Source: Acidovorax soli
Lineage (GTDB): Bacteria > Pseudomonadota > Gammaproteobacteria > Burkholderiales > Burkholderiaceae_C
DNA length: 64,000 bases
Direction of reading: 5' to 3'
Assembly: GCF_014207955.1 (NCBI RefSeq)
Contig: NZ_JACHLK010000005.1
Location: 186,001 to 250,000 of the forward strand
In this document: positions 8,119 through 17,987 of the stretch, one piece after another
Position numbering within the stretch: position 1 is the first letter of the stretch
Layout of the letters: each line of letters opens with the position of its first letter
Notes under the pieces: model-generated
Databases searched by the model: none
What the model was told of the DNA's origin: nothing
What the model saw: only the letters and a program-made list of their open reading frames with translations
Position numbers and translations under genes: made by a program

Positions 8119-9350
8119 AGCCCCAAGCCGCCTTCAAGCCCCTCAAAGCCCTGGCCGAGGCCCTGGGCGAACTGCTCGACCGCGCGACCCCGCTGGCCGG
8201 CACCGAAACCGTCACCACCTTCGAGGCCGATGGCCGGGTGTTGGCCCGGGACGCCGTCTCGTCCCTGCAGGTGCCTCCCAACGACAACAGCTCCATGGAT
8301 GGCTATGCCGTGCGCAGGGCCGACGTGGTGGCCGCGGGCGTGGTGCTGCCTGTGTCACAGCGCATTGCCGCGGGCAGCGCGGGCGCGCCCCTGCAGCCTG
8401 GCACGGCTGCGCGCATCTTCACGGGGGCGCCGGTTCCCGAGGGCGCCGACGCGGTGCTGATGCAGGAAGACTGCGAAGCCCTGGACGATGGCAGCGTGCG
8501 CATCAACCTGGTGCCCAATGCCGGCCAGTGGATACGCCGGGCTGGCGAGGACATCACCCGGGGCGCCGTGGTGCTGTCCGTCGGCACCCGCCTGGCGCCT
8601 GCGGAACTGGGCCTGGCCGCGAGCATCGGCCTGCACCAGCTGCAGGTGGCGCGCCGCCCGCGTGTGGCGCTGTTTTCCACCGGCGATGAACTGGTCATGC
8701 CGGGGGACGTGCCGCCCGAGCAGATGCGCCCGGGGGCCATCTACAACAGCAACCGCTTCTTCCTGCGGGCCATGCTGCTGCGCCTGGGCTGCGAGGTGAC
8801 CGACCTGGGCATCGTCCCCGACCGGCGCGATGCGACCATCGAGGCACTGCAGCGTGCCAGCGAAGCCCACGATCTGATCCTGACCAGTGGAGGCGTGTCC
8901 GTCGGCGAAGAGGACCACATCAAGCCTGCCGTGGAATCGCTGGGAACGCTGGACCTCTGGCAGATCGCCATGAAGCCGGGCAAGCCCTTTGCCTACGGGC
9001 GGGTCGGCAAGGCCCATTTCATGGGCTTGCCAGGCAACCCGGTGTCGAGCTTTCTGACCTTTGCGCTGCTGGTGCGGCCCTTCCTGCTGCGCCTGCAGGG
9101 CGTTCAGGCCGTGGCCCCGCGCGCACTGCCTGCCACGGCCCATTTCACCTGGGCCCGGGCCGACAAGCGCCGTGAGTTCCTGCGCGTGCGGCACAACGCA
9201 GCGGGCGGGCTGGAGCTGTTCTCCAACCAGAGCTCGGGCGTGCTCACCTCCGCCGCCTGGGGTGACGGCGTGGTCGACAACCCCGCCGGGCAGACCATCG
9301 CACCGGGTGATACGGTGCAGTTCATTGCGTTTGCGGAGCTGTTGGGATGA
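8115..9350 (+). CDS. moeA: Molybdopterin molybdenumtransferase MoeA
   Basis: Inserts molybdate into adenylylated molybdopterin to finish the molybdenum cofactor. The 411-residue protein shows the MoeA order: an N-terminal segment with PPNDNSSMDGYAVR, the FTGAPVPEGADAVLMQED region, the MPT-binding core LILTSGGVSVGEEDHIKP, AMKPGKPFAYG and LPGNPVSSFLTF, then the C-terminal beta-barrel. It is coupled to mobB upstream and moaD downstream through ATGA overlaps, so the three form one translation unit. Confidence 0.96.
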   Translation: MKPQAAFKPLKALAEALGELLDRATPLAGTETVTTFEADGRVLARDAVSSLQVPPNDNSSMDGYAVRRADVVAAGVVLPVSQRIAAGSAGAPLQPGTAARIFTGAPVPEGADAVLMQEDCEALDDGSVRINLVPNAGQWIRRAGEDITRGAVVLSVGTRLAPAELGLAASIGLHQLQVARRPRVALFSTGDELVMPGDVPPEQMRPGAIYNSNRFFLRAMLLRLGCEVTDLGIVPDRRDATIEALQRASEAHDLILTSGGVSVGEEDHIKPAVESLGTLDLWQIAMKPGKPFAYGRVGKAHFMGLPGNPVSSFLTFALLVRPFLLRLQGVQAVAPRALPATAHFTWARADKRREFLRVRHNAAGGLELFSNQSSGVLTSAAWGDGVVDNPAGQTIAPGDTVQFIAFAELLG

Positions 9351-9598
9351 AAGTCACCGTGCGCTACTTCGCCTCCATCCGCGAGGCCATCGGCCAGGGC
9401 AGCGAAGCGGTGGAGACCGCTGCTGCGACCCTGGGCGGGCTGCGCGACGAGCTGATCGCGCGCGGCGGCGCCCACGCGGCCAGCCTGGCCCGGGGCCGGG
9501 CCGTGCGCATGGCGCTGGACCAGGTGATGAGCGCCGAAGACGCGGCCTTGCGCGAGGGCGCCGAGGTGGCGTTCTTCCCGCCCGTCACGGGCGGCTGA
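9347..9598 (+). CDS. moaD: Molybdopterin synthase small subunit MoaD
   Basis: The ubiquitin-like sulfur carrier of molybdopterin synthase. The 83-residue product ends in the required Gly-Gly (FFPPVTGG), the C-terminal glycine that becomes the thiocarboxylate donor. It starts with the beta-grasp pattern VTVRYFASIREAIG and overlaps moeA by 4 nt. Its partner subunit gene moaE is not next door as is usual but 3.3 kb away at 12861, beyond a block of opposite-strand genes. Confidence 0.94.
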   Translation: MKVTVRYFASIREAIGQGSEAVETAAATLGGLRDELIARGGAHAASLARGRAVRMALDQVMSAEDAALREGAEVAFFPPVTGG

Positions 9599-9610
9599 GC
9601 CTTTCGCCGG

Positions 9611-10489
9611 CTACAGGGTCCGCAGGCGTTGCACCAGGGCGGGTGAGGCTGCCATCATCGGTGCGCGCAGTTCATTGCAGATCGCGCCGGCGTGCGCGAG
9701 CATGGCCTTGAGCGGGGCGGGGTTGGGTTCGGCAAAGCAGGCCTCGATCCAGGGCTGCAAGGCCTGCCAGATGTGGCGGGCCCCGGGCAGGTCGCCTGCG
9801 TGCAGCAAGCCCATCAGTTCCACGAACCGGGGCGTCTGCCAGTGCGCGCAGGCCGAGATGGCGCCAGCGCCGCCCAGTGCCAGCGTGTTGAAGATCTGTG
9901 CGTCTTCGCCGGTGAGTACCTGCAGGCGGCCATCGGCGATCAGGGCCTGCGTCTTGGCAAGGTTGCCCCCACAGTCCTTGATGGCCTGGATGCGGGGGTG
10001 TGCCGCCAGTTCCAGCAGGGTCTCGGTGGCGAGCGTGGCGCCCGTGCGGTAGGGAATGTCGTAGAGCACCACGGGCACGGTGCTGGCATCGGCGATGGCG
10101 CGGAACCAGTGCAGCAGGCCCTGCTGCGAGGGGCGGATGTAGTGCGGGGCGGACACCAGCAGCCCCGCCAGCGGGTAGCGCGCGAGGGTGCGCACCTGGT
10201 CCAGCACCTGGCCCTGGTGGTAGCCCGAGACACCCATCACCACGGGCCGGCCCCGGGCGGCCTCGAGCACGGTGTCCAGCACCTGCAGCTGCTCGGCCTT
10301 GTCCAGGGCCGCGGCCTCCCCGGTGGAACCGCAGGCGACGAAGCCCGAGACACCTTCGTCGCGCAGCCGGGCGGTCAGGGCCGCGAGGGCCAGGTGGTCC
10401 ACCGCGCCGTCCTTGAACGGCGTGACCAGGGCGATCCAGAGCCCGCTGAAGACGGAGCAGCGGGCGGGGGCGGTTGTCAGGGAGGGCAT
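9611..10489 (-). CDS. dapA: DapA-family lyase, 4-hydroxy-tetrahydrodipicolinate synthase-like
   Basis: Class I aldolase fold. In lysine and diaminopimelate synthesis the family condenses pyruvate with aspartate semialdehyde. At 292 residues it equals E. coli DapA. Seen are FSGLWIALVTPFKDG, CGSTGEAAAL (GTTGE in classical DapA), PHYIRPSQQGLL, YDIPYRTG with the tyrosine and arginine of the active site, and AIKDCGGN with the Schiff-base lysine. The ATG at 10489 is preferred over 10498 because AAAGGA lies 8 nt upstream of it but touches the earlier ATG. The Ser change and divergence leave open a paralogue acting on another aldehyde. It is convergent with moaD. A possible leader peptide lies upstream. 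Confidence 0.8.
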   Translation of the reverse strand: MPSLTTAPARCSVFSGLWIALVTPFKDGAVDHLALAALTARLRDEGVSGFVACGSTGEAAALDKAEQLQVLDTVLEAARGRPVVMGVSGYHQGQVLDQVRTLARYPLAGLLVSAPHYIRPSQQGLLHWFRAIADASTVPVVLYDIPYRTGATLATETLLELAAHPRIQAIKDCGGNLAKTQALIADGRLQVLTGEDAQIFNTLALGGAGAISACAHWQTPRFVELMGLLHAGDLPGARHIWQALQPWIEACFAEPNPAPLKAMLAHAGAICNELRAPMMAASPALVQRLRTL

Positions 10490-10591
10490 GCGAAACATCC
10501 TTTCAGGGTTCGACCAGGGGAAGAACCGTCCGGAGGGAATGCGCGCGGAATGCCGGGGAGGGAAAAAGAAGGAAGTTAGCTTCTCTGCCAG

Positions 10592-10622
10592 GTGGTTCCG
10601 TCGCTCATCCGGACGGAACCAC
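10592..10622 (-). promoter_or_regulatory. Perfect 11-bp hairpin in the dapA-like leader
   Basis: GTGGTTCCGTC (10592-10602) and GACGGAACCAC (10612-10622) form a perfect 11-bp stem with a 9-nt loop. On the minus strand it lies between the 29-codon leader ORF and the dapA-like gene. It shares 10619-10622 with a second hairpin, CCACAGCTC (10619-10627) with GAGCTCTGG (10637-10645, one mismatch), which overlaps the end of the leader ORF. The two structures are mutually exclusive, as in attenuators. On the plus strand the second hairpin is followed by six T and could instead be a terminator. Confidence 0.5.
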
Positions 10623-10630
10623 AGCTCCGG

Positions 10631-10720
10631 TCAGACGAGCTCTGGTTTTTTGGCTTTGGCCACGTGCTGCACGGCCACCGCGGGTGCGGTGTTCAGGGCC
10701 AGGGTGCTGCAGGTGGTCAT
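10631..10720 (-). CDS. Possible 29-residue leader peptide upstream of the dapA-like gene
   Basis: A short ORF of 29 codons rich in Ala, Val and Lys, ending VAKAKKPELV. It starts 8 nt after a TATACT box, so its mRNA may begin at or next to the AUG (leaderless). The lysine codons AAA GCC AAA AAA fall just before the arm of a hairpin that competes with the strong hairpin at 10592-10622. This arrangement would suit lysine-sensed attenuation of the downstream gene. Its coding status is inferred from position and structure only; no homology is known to me, and it could be an untranslated leader. Confidence 0.4.
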   Translation of the reverse strand: MTTCSTLALNTAPAVAVQHVAKAKKPELV

Positions 10721-10728
10721 GGTGCGCA

Positions 10729-10734
10729 GTATAG
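10729..10734 (-). promoter_or_regulatory. Candidate promoter -10 box (TATACT) for the leader ORF and dapA-like gene
   Basis: TATACT on the minus strand, with a weak -35-like CTGACG about 19 nt upstream inside the end of the preceding small gene. The predicted start of transcription coincides with the ATG of the short leader ORF. Confidence 0.45.
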
Positions 10735-10754
10735 CGGCAAGCGCCGCGGGGTCG

Positions 10755-11096
10755 TCAGCCGGCCAGCGGCGCGGGCTCGGCAGGGGGCAGCAGCTCGGGG
10801 CATTGCCAGACCAGCAGCTCGGCCAGGCGCGTCACGATCCAGGTGGCCTCGGGCACCGAGACGCCGGACTCGCCCGTGCACAGCCCGGCATGGATGCGCC
10901 GCAGGATCTCGGCCTCGGAAGGGGCTTGCACGTGGTAGAGCGTCTGCGCATGTTCCACCAGGTGGCCGGCCAGGTCTTCGCACAGCTCGTAGCGGCTGCG
11001 CACCACGCTGGCGGGCTCGCGCAGGCGCTGGCGCGCATCGCTGTAAACGGCCATGAAGGAGGGGGGAACATGGATCTGGTTGTCGTCTTCGTACAT
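10755..11096 (-). CDS. Conserved hypothetical protein
   Basis: A 113-residue soluble protein beginning MYEDDNQIHVPPSFMAVYSD, with a helical middle (YELCEDLAGHLVEHAQTLYH) and a C-terminal helix TRLAELLVWQCPELL. A longer frame would need a TTG start at 11111; the ATG at 11096 matches the conserved-looking N-terminus. No domain with known function was recognised. It lies 24 nt downstream of the acyltransferase gene, probably in the same minus-strand transcript. Confidence 0.65.
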   Translation of the reverse strand: MYEDDNQIHVPPSFMAVYSDARQRLREPASVVRSRYELCEDLAGHLVEHAQTLYHVQAPSEAEILRRIHAGLCTGESGVSVPEATWIVTRLAELLVWQCPELLPPAEPAPLAG

Positions 11097-11120
11097 GGGT
11101 CGAGGAGGCAAAGGAAAGAG

Positions 11121-12242
11121 TCAGGCCGTGGCGGGGCGGTTGCCGCGCCGTGCGCTGCGAAACCGCTTGCCGTACTCGATCATGGGTTGCTCCACGGCGT
11201 AGTACAGGGCCGAGGCCAGCAACAGCGTTGCGACGACGACGGCGGCATGTGCGCCGGCGCCAGACCATTTCAGGTGGACGTAGACCACCAGCATGACCTT
11301 GGCATGCACCAGGTACAGCGAGTACGAGATCTTGCCGATGTAGCGCGACAGCACATCCTGCAGCGGCGGCAGCTTGAGGAACAGCAGGAAGACGCAGCCC
11401 AGGCCCACGGCCGCCAGCGGCTGCGGTGCAAGCCCCAGGACCACCTGCCATTGCGACCACAGCACGATCAGCACCAGCGCCAGCGGCCACAGGAGGCTGC
11501 TGGAGATGCGGCGCAGCACCGGCTCGTAGCGGTAGATCACCGTGCCCAGCACGAAGAAGTACAGGTAGCCCACGATGTTCGACTTGATCAAGGCATGCTG
11601 CAGCAAGGGCGAAAACTCGATGCCGGCGTTGCGCGCCTGGGCTGCGTACAGGAAGTCGAGCGCACCGGTGTTGGCCGTCTTGATCCAGGCGATGGACAGC
11701 AGCGTGGACAGCAGCAGCACCGCCAGCCAGAAATGCCGCCAGCGCAGGCGGTGGGCGACCAGGGCGAGTACCAGCACGATGGCATACCAGAACAGCTCCA
11801 CCGTGAGCGTCCAGCCCACGTGCACGCGGTCGAAATACAGGCTGCTGCGCACCGACAGCTGCTGCAGGTTCAGCAGGTTGAGCAGGAAGTGCGGGTAACC
11901 GTCTGCCAGCAGGGCCCGAAAGCCCGGTTGCAGCGCCGCTTCGATCAGCACGATGCCCACCAGCGTGACCCAGTACACCGGGAAGATGCGGAAGAACCGG
12001 GCCTTGGCGTAGTCGCCCAGGCTGTTGCGCTCGGCGCTCTGGATGATGAGGTAGCCCGAGATCAGGAAGAACAGCTGTACGCCGATGCCGCCGCCGTCCG
12101 GCCCGAACAGCGGCACGGGGATGCCCGAGTACACGGAGAAGTGGTGCAGCGCCACCGAGAGGATGGCCATGGCGCGCAGGATGTCGATGTTGTTGTCATG
12201 CTCGACCGACGAGAAGCGCTGCGTGATGTCTGAAATTTTCAT
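11121..12242 (-). CDS. Acyltransferase-3 family integral membrane protein (OafA/YrhL type)
   Basis: A 373-residue multi-span protein of the acyltransferase-3 family, which O-acylates surface sugars such as LPS O-antigen, capsule or exported glycans. The N-terminal catalytic region shows NIDILRAMAILSVALHHFSV with the conserved His pair at 33-34, then GGIGVQLFFLISGYLI, both family hallmarks. About ten membrane segments follow to residue ~355, where a short basic tail ends the protein. No SGNH domain is attached. The acceptor cannot be told: no glycan biosynthesis genes are nearby. Confidence 0.88.
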   Translation of the reverse strand: MKISDITQRFSSVEHDNNIDILRAMAILSVALHHFSVYSGIPVPLFGPDGGGIGVQLFFLISGYLIIQSAERNSLGDYAKARFFRIFPVYWVTLVGIVLIEAALQPGFRALLADGYPHFLLNLLNLQQLSVRSSLYFDRVHVGWTLTVELFWYAIVLVLALVAHRLRWRHFWLAVLLLSTLLSIAWIKTANTGALDFLYAAQARNAGIEFSPLLQHALIKSNIVGYLYFFVLGTVIYRYEPVLRRISSSLLWPLALVLIVLWSQWQVVLGLAPQPLAAVGLGCVFLLFLKLPPLQDVLSRYIGKISYSLYLVHAKVMLVVYVHLKWSGAGAHAAVVVATLLLASALYYAVEQPMIEYGKRFRSARRGNRPATA

Positions 12243-12308
12243 GAGAAGGCAGGTCCGCCCATGGGGGCGGGGACGCCCCGGGCCGGGGCGTCCATTGCAA
12301 GGCCCGGA

Positions 12309-12563
12309 TCAGTCCGGGGTGAACAGGCGCTCGAATTTCGCGCGGTCGGCTTCCAGCTCGAAGGTCACCACCTGGCCCATCTTCATGTCCGACAGCCGGC
12401 AGGCCGCGAACAGGGTGGTCTTGCCGGCCAGTTCCATGATGTCCAGGTCGATGATCGCATAAGGGTAGGGCACGAAGACCTCGTGCGCGAAGACGTCCTT
12501 GGTGCGGTTGCGCGGCGAAGGGTAGAGCTTGTACTTGTCGGTGGTGATGGTTTGTGTGGCCAT
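12309..12563 (-). CDS. Conserved hypothetical protein
   Basis: An 84-residue soluble protein (starts MATQTITTDKYKLYPSPRN; contains YPYAIIDLDIMELAGKTTLF and ends FERLFTPD). No domain was recognised. It lies 66 nt upstream of the acyltransferase gene on the same strand and is divergent from the moaE operon, so it may head the minus-strand block that splits moaD from moaE. Confidence 0.6.
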   Translation of the reverse strand: MATQTITTDKYKLYPSPRNRTKDVFAHEVFVPYPYAIIDLDIMELAGKTTLFAACRLSDMKMGQVVTFELEADRAKFERLFTPD

Positions 12564-12633
12564 GGACGGCAGGCTCTGGGGTTACAGTTCCGTGAATCGT
12601 ACCGACAATCGACCTTCGTCAAGAAACAAGCCC

Positions 12634-12864
12634 ATGGCAAAACCCAAAAGTGAATGGCCCGCCAAGGTACTGGCCTTGGTCCAATCAGGCAACCACCCTG
12701 CGGCCGTTGCGCAGATCAAAGTGGCACCCACCGTGACCGACATCACGCGTTTGCAGGCCCTGGTGGCCAAGCTGCCGCGTTCGCCGGCCATCGTCCAGCT
12801 GGAAAAGGTGCTGGAGGAGGAGCGTGCCCTGCTGGCCGCCCCCCGCCTGCACCGCGCACCATGA
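12634..12864 (+). CDS. Small hypothetical protein coupled to moaE
   Basis: A 76-residue basic protein (MAKPKSEWPAKVLALVQSG at the start). It appears to be two helical hairpins with repeated Leu/Val spacing and no recognised domain. Its stop overlaps the moaE start by 4 nt (ATGA), so translation of moaE is probably coupled to it. The ATG at 12634 is chosen over an upstream in-frame ATG at 12529, which would overlap the divergent gene. A role in cofactor synthesis is not supported by anything but this coupling. Confidence 0.6.
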   Translation: MAKPKSEWPAKVLALVQSGNHPAAVAQIKVAPTVTDITRLQALVAKLPRSPAIVQLEKVLEEERALLAAPRLHRAP

Positions 12865-13346
12865 CCTCCCGCAGCCCCTCCAGCGTTTCCATCCAGACGG
12901 CGGACTTCGACCTGTCCGCCGAAGTGGCGGCGCTGCGCCACGAAGACCGGCGTGTGGGCGCGGTCTGCGCTTTCGTGGGCACGGTGCGCGACCGCAACGA
13001 TGGCGACGACGTGGCCTCGCTTGAACTCGAGCACTACCCGGGCATGACCGAGAAATCCATCGAAGCCATGGTGGAGACCGCGTTTGCGCGCTTTGACCTC
13101 TTTGGGGCCCGGGTGATCCACCGCGTGGGCCTGCTGGCGCCGCTCGACCAGATCGTGCTGGTGGCCGTGACCAGCGCGCACCGGGGCCAGAGCTTTCAGG
13201 CCTGCGAATTCCTCATGGACTACCTCAAGACCCAGGCGCCGTTCTGGAAGAAGGAGGTCACCCCTGCCGGCGCCCGCTGGGTGGACGCGCGCGTGAGCGA
13301 CGACGCGGCCCTGGCCCGCTGGGGTATCGCGAGCGACAACCGCTGA
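12861..13346 (+). CDS. moaE: Molybdopterin synthase catalytic subunit MoaE
   Basis: Large subunit of molybdopterin synthase; with MoaD thiocarboxylate it converts cyclic pyranopterin monophosphate to molybdopterin. The 161-residue product has GAVCAFVGTVRDRN, LELEHYPGMTEKSI, HRVGLL, and the active-site block YLKTQAPFWKKEV with lysines K123 and K130. An open frame continues upstream to 12654, but the conserved domain starts at the ATG at 12861. It is separated from moaD by 3.3 kb. Confidence 0.95.
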   Translation: MTSRSPSSVSIQTADFDLSAEVAALRHEDRRVGAVCAFVGTVRDRNDGDDVASLELEHYPGMTEKSIEAMVETAFARFDLFGARVIHRVGLLAPLDQIVLVAVTSAHRGQSFQACEFLMDYLKTQAPFWKKEVTPAGARWVDARVSDDAALARWGIASDNR

Positions 13347-13398
13347 GTGTGTAAGCGTTGGTAAATGCCGCGCTGCGGGCCGCCAGGGCCTGGCAGCG

Positions 13399-13427
13399 CT
13401 TGAAATGCACGCCGAAAGTCCCCATGT
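13399..13427 (+). promoter_or_regulatory. Sigma-32 (heat-shock) promoter of clpB
   Basis: CTTGAAA at 13399-13405 and CCCCATGT at 13420-13427, separated by 14 nt, match the RpoH consensus (CTTGAAA, 11-16 nt, CCCCAT-T) almost perfectly. It lies 29 nt upstream of the clpB ATG, which carries GGAGG-like bases in its leader. Confidence 0.9.
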
Positions 13428-13455
13428 GTGACGCAATTCGGAGGACATTTCACCC

Positions 13456-16065
<2,610 letters not shown>

Positions 16066-16077
16066 GGCAGAAAGAAA

Positions 16078-16097
16078 AGGGCGGCCCGGGCCGCCCT
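16078..16097. repeat. 20-bp perfect palindrome after clpB
   Basis: AGGGCGGCCCGGGCCGCCCT is a perfect 20-bp inverted repeat 13 nt after the clpB stop. No U-run follows on the plus strand, so it is a poor plus-strand terminator. On the minus strand it is followed by TTTTCTTTC, but no minus-strand gene ends here. It may still act as a 3' stabilising stem for clpB mRNA. Confidence 0.5.
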
Positions 16098-16119
16098 GCA
16101 TTGAAAGGAAAGGTGTCGT

Positions 16120-16461
16120 TTGAACGATCTTGTTTCGGGTTTGGTGCGCTTTGTGCTGCGTGCCCTGGTGCTGGCCATGGGGCTGGTGGTGTTCCTGAGC
16201 CTGCTGGCGGCGGCCGCGGTGCTGGGCCTGGTGTGGGCCCTGCGCGCTGCCTGGGCCCGGCTCACGGGCCGGCCCATGAGCCCCTGGGTCATGCGGATCG
16301 ATCCACGCACGGGATTCAACGCCGCCATGCGCTCCAGGGCGCAATGGGGGAGCGCGCGCCAGCACGATGGCGCTGCCGAGCCGGCGGCGCCATCGCGGCG
16401 CGGTGGGGTGCTGCCCGGGGCCGTCGAGGTGACCGACGTGGAGCCGCGCGAGCTGCGCTGA
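16120..16461 (+). CDS. Small membrane-anchored hypothetical protein (TTG start)
   Basis: A 113-residue protein with one or two membrane segments in residues 8-45 (LVLAMGLVVFLSLLAAAAVL) and a basic cytoplasmic tail of low complexity. The start is TTG at 16120, supported by a strong AAGGAAAGG site 6-14 nt upstream; no ATG fits. No domain was recognised. It lies 54 nt after clpB and may share its transcript. Confidence 0.6.
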   Translation: MNDLVSGLVRFVLRALVLAMGLVVFLSLLAAAAVLGLVWALRAAWARLTGRPMSPWVMRIDPRTGFNAAMRSRAQWGSARQHDGAAEPAAPSRRGGVLPGAVEVTDVEPRELR

Positions 16462-16538
16462 GGATGCCTGCAAGAGGGTTCGGCATGCCCCTCTAGAGGT
16501 GCCGGCATGGACCTTTCACGGGAATCGGGCGCTCTATC

Positions 16539-17987
16539 ATGCGTGCCATGACTCCAGCCGATATCCACGCCCTTTTCGAAACCCAGCGGCAGGCCAGCCG
16601 CACGCAGGTCGAGGTGCCTCTGCTCGTGCGCCGTGAGCGCCTGCTGCGCATGCGCAAGCTGCTCGATGAGAACGGCGCCGTGCTGGCGGCAGCCGTGCAG
16701 GCCGATTTCGGCATGCGCTCGCCGCGGCTCACCGAGGTGGCCGATTTCTTCGTGCTGCGCACCCTGCTGTCGCACACCCTGTCGCACCTGGCACGCTGGA
16801 TGAAGCCGCAGAAGGTGCGCACGCCGATCTACCTGCAACCGGCCAGCGCCCACATCCAGCGCCAGCCCCTGGGCGTGGTGGGCGTGGTGTCACCCTGGAA
16901 CTACCCGGTCCAGTTGGCCCTGGCGCCGGCCATCACGGCGCTGGCGGCGGGCAACCGTGTGATGCTCAAACCCAGCGAGCTGACCCCGCACACATCGGCC
17001 CAGCTGGCGCTGCTGGTGGCACAGTTCTTTGCACCCGACGAATTCTGCGTGGTGCAGGGCGATGCCAATCTGGCTGCCCTGTTTGCCTCGCTGCCGTTCG
17101 ACCACCTGGTGTTCACGGGCTCGACGCCCGTGGGCCGCAAGGTGGCCCTGGCGGCCGCGCAGAACCTCACGCCCACCACGCTGGAGCTGGGCGGCAAGTC
17201 GCCCTGCATCATCGACGGCCATTGCGACATGCAGGATGCGGCGCTCAAGATCGCCCATGGCAAGCTGCTCAATGCCGGGCAGACCTGCATCGCGCCGGAC
17301 TATGTGCTGGTGCCGCGCGGGCGCGAGACCGAATTCGCCAATGCCTACCGGGCTGCCGTGGCGCGCCTGTTTCCCACCATCGAGGGCAACCCCGACTACG
17401 CCTCCATCATCACGCCGCGCCACCATGCGCGGCTGCGCACCATGCTGCAGCAGGCGCAGACACAGGGCGCCGATGTGCAGCCCATCGACCCCACGGCGGG
17501 CAAGCCCGCGGTGAACACCGTGGGCACGCTGGGTGACGGTGTGAGCCGCCAGATGCTGCCCACGCTGGTGTTCGGCGTCACCTCGGACATGCAGATCATG
17601 CAGGAGGAGATCTTCGGGCCGGTGCTGCCGGTGATCTCGTACGAGCGCCTGGACGATGCCGTGGCCCACATCAATGCGGGCCCGCGTCCGCTGGCGCTGT
17701 ACTGGTTCGGCCAGAGCGAGGCGGTGCGCGACGATGTGCTGCGCCGCACCGTGAGCGGTGGCGTCACGGTCAACGACACCCTCATGCACATCGCGCACGA
17801 CAACCTGCCCTTTGGCGGCGTGGGCGACAGTGGCTGGGGCGCCTACCATGGGGAGCAGGGCTTTCTGCGCTTTTGCCACCAGAAGTCGGTGCTGGTGCAG
17901 TCGCGCTGGGCCATGGGCTCGCTGTTCTACCCGCCCTACGGGGCGCGCTTCGACCAGGTCATGGGGCTTCTTCGCCGTTGGCTGTAG
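16539..17987 (+). CDS. Aldehyde dehydrogenase, coniferyl-aldehyde dehydrogenase type
   Basis: NAD(P)+-dependent oxidation of aldehydes to acids. The 482-residue protein is of the membrane-tail ALDH subgroup that includes CalB (coniferyl aldehyde dehydrogenase) and fatty aldehyde dehydrogenases. Seen are SPWNYPVQLALAP (catalytic Asn 121), FTGSTPVGR, LELGGKSP (Glu 216), NAGQTCIAPDYV (catalytic Cys 250), EEIFGPVLPV and a hydrophobic aromatic C-terminus. The start is 16539 or the ATG at 16548. The substrate is inferred from family resemblance only; no lignin catabolic genes are nearby. Its 3' end overlaps the convergent histidine kinase gene by 29 nt. Confidence 0.85.
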   Translation: MRAMTPADIHALFETQRQASRTQVEVPLLVRRERLLRMRKLLDENGAVLAAAVQADFGMRSPRLTEVADFFVLRTLLSHTLSHLARWMKPQKVRTPIYLQPASAHIQRQPLGVVGVVSPWNYPVQLALAPAITALAAGNRVMLKPSELTPHTSAQLALLVAQFFAPDEFCVVQGDANLAALFASLPFDHLVFTGSTPVGRKVALAAAQNLTPTTLELGGKSPCIIDGHCDMQDAALKIAHGKLLNAGQTCIAPDYVLVPRGRETEFANAYRAAVARLFPTIEGNPDYASIITPRHHARLRTMLQQAQTQGADVQPIDPTAGKPAVNTVGTLGDGVSRQMLPTLVFGVTSDMQIMQEEIFGPVLPVISYERLDDAVAHINAGPRPLALYWFGQSEAVRDDVLRRTVSGGVTVNDTLMHIAHDNLPFGGVGDSGWGAYHGEQGFLRFCHQKSVLVQSRWAMGSLFYPPYGARFDQVMGLLRRWL

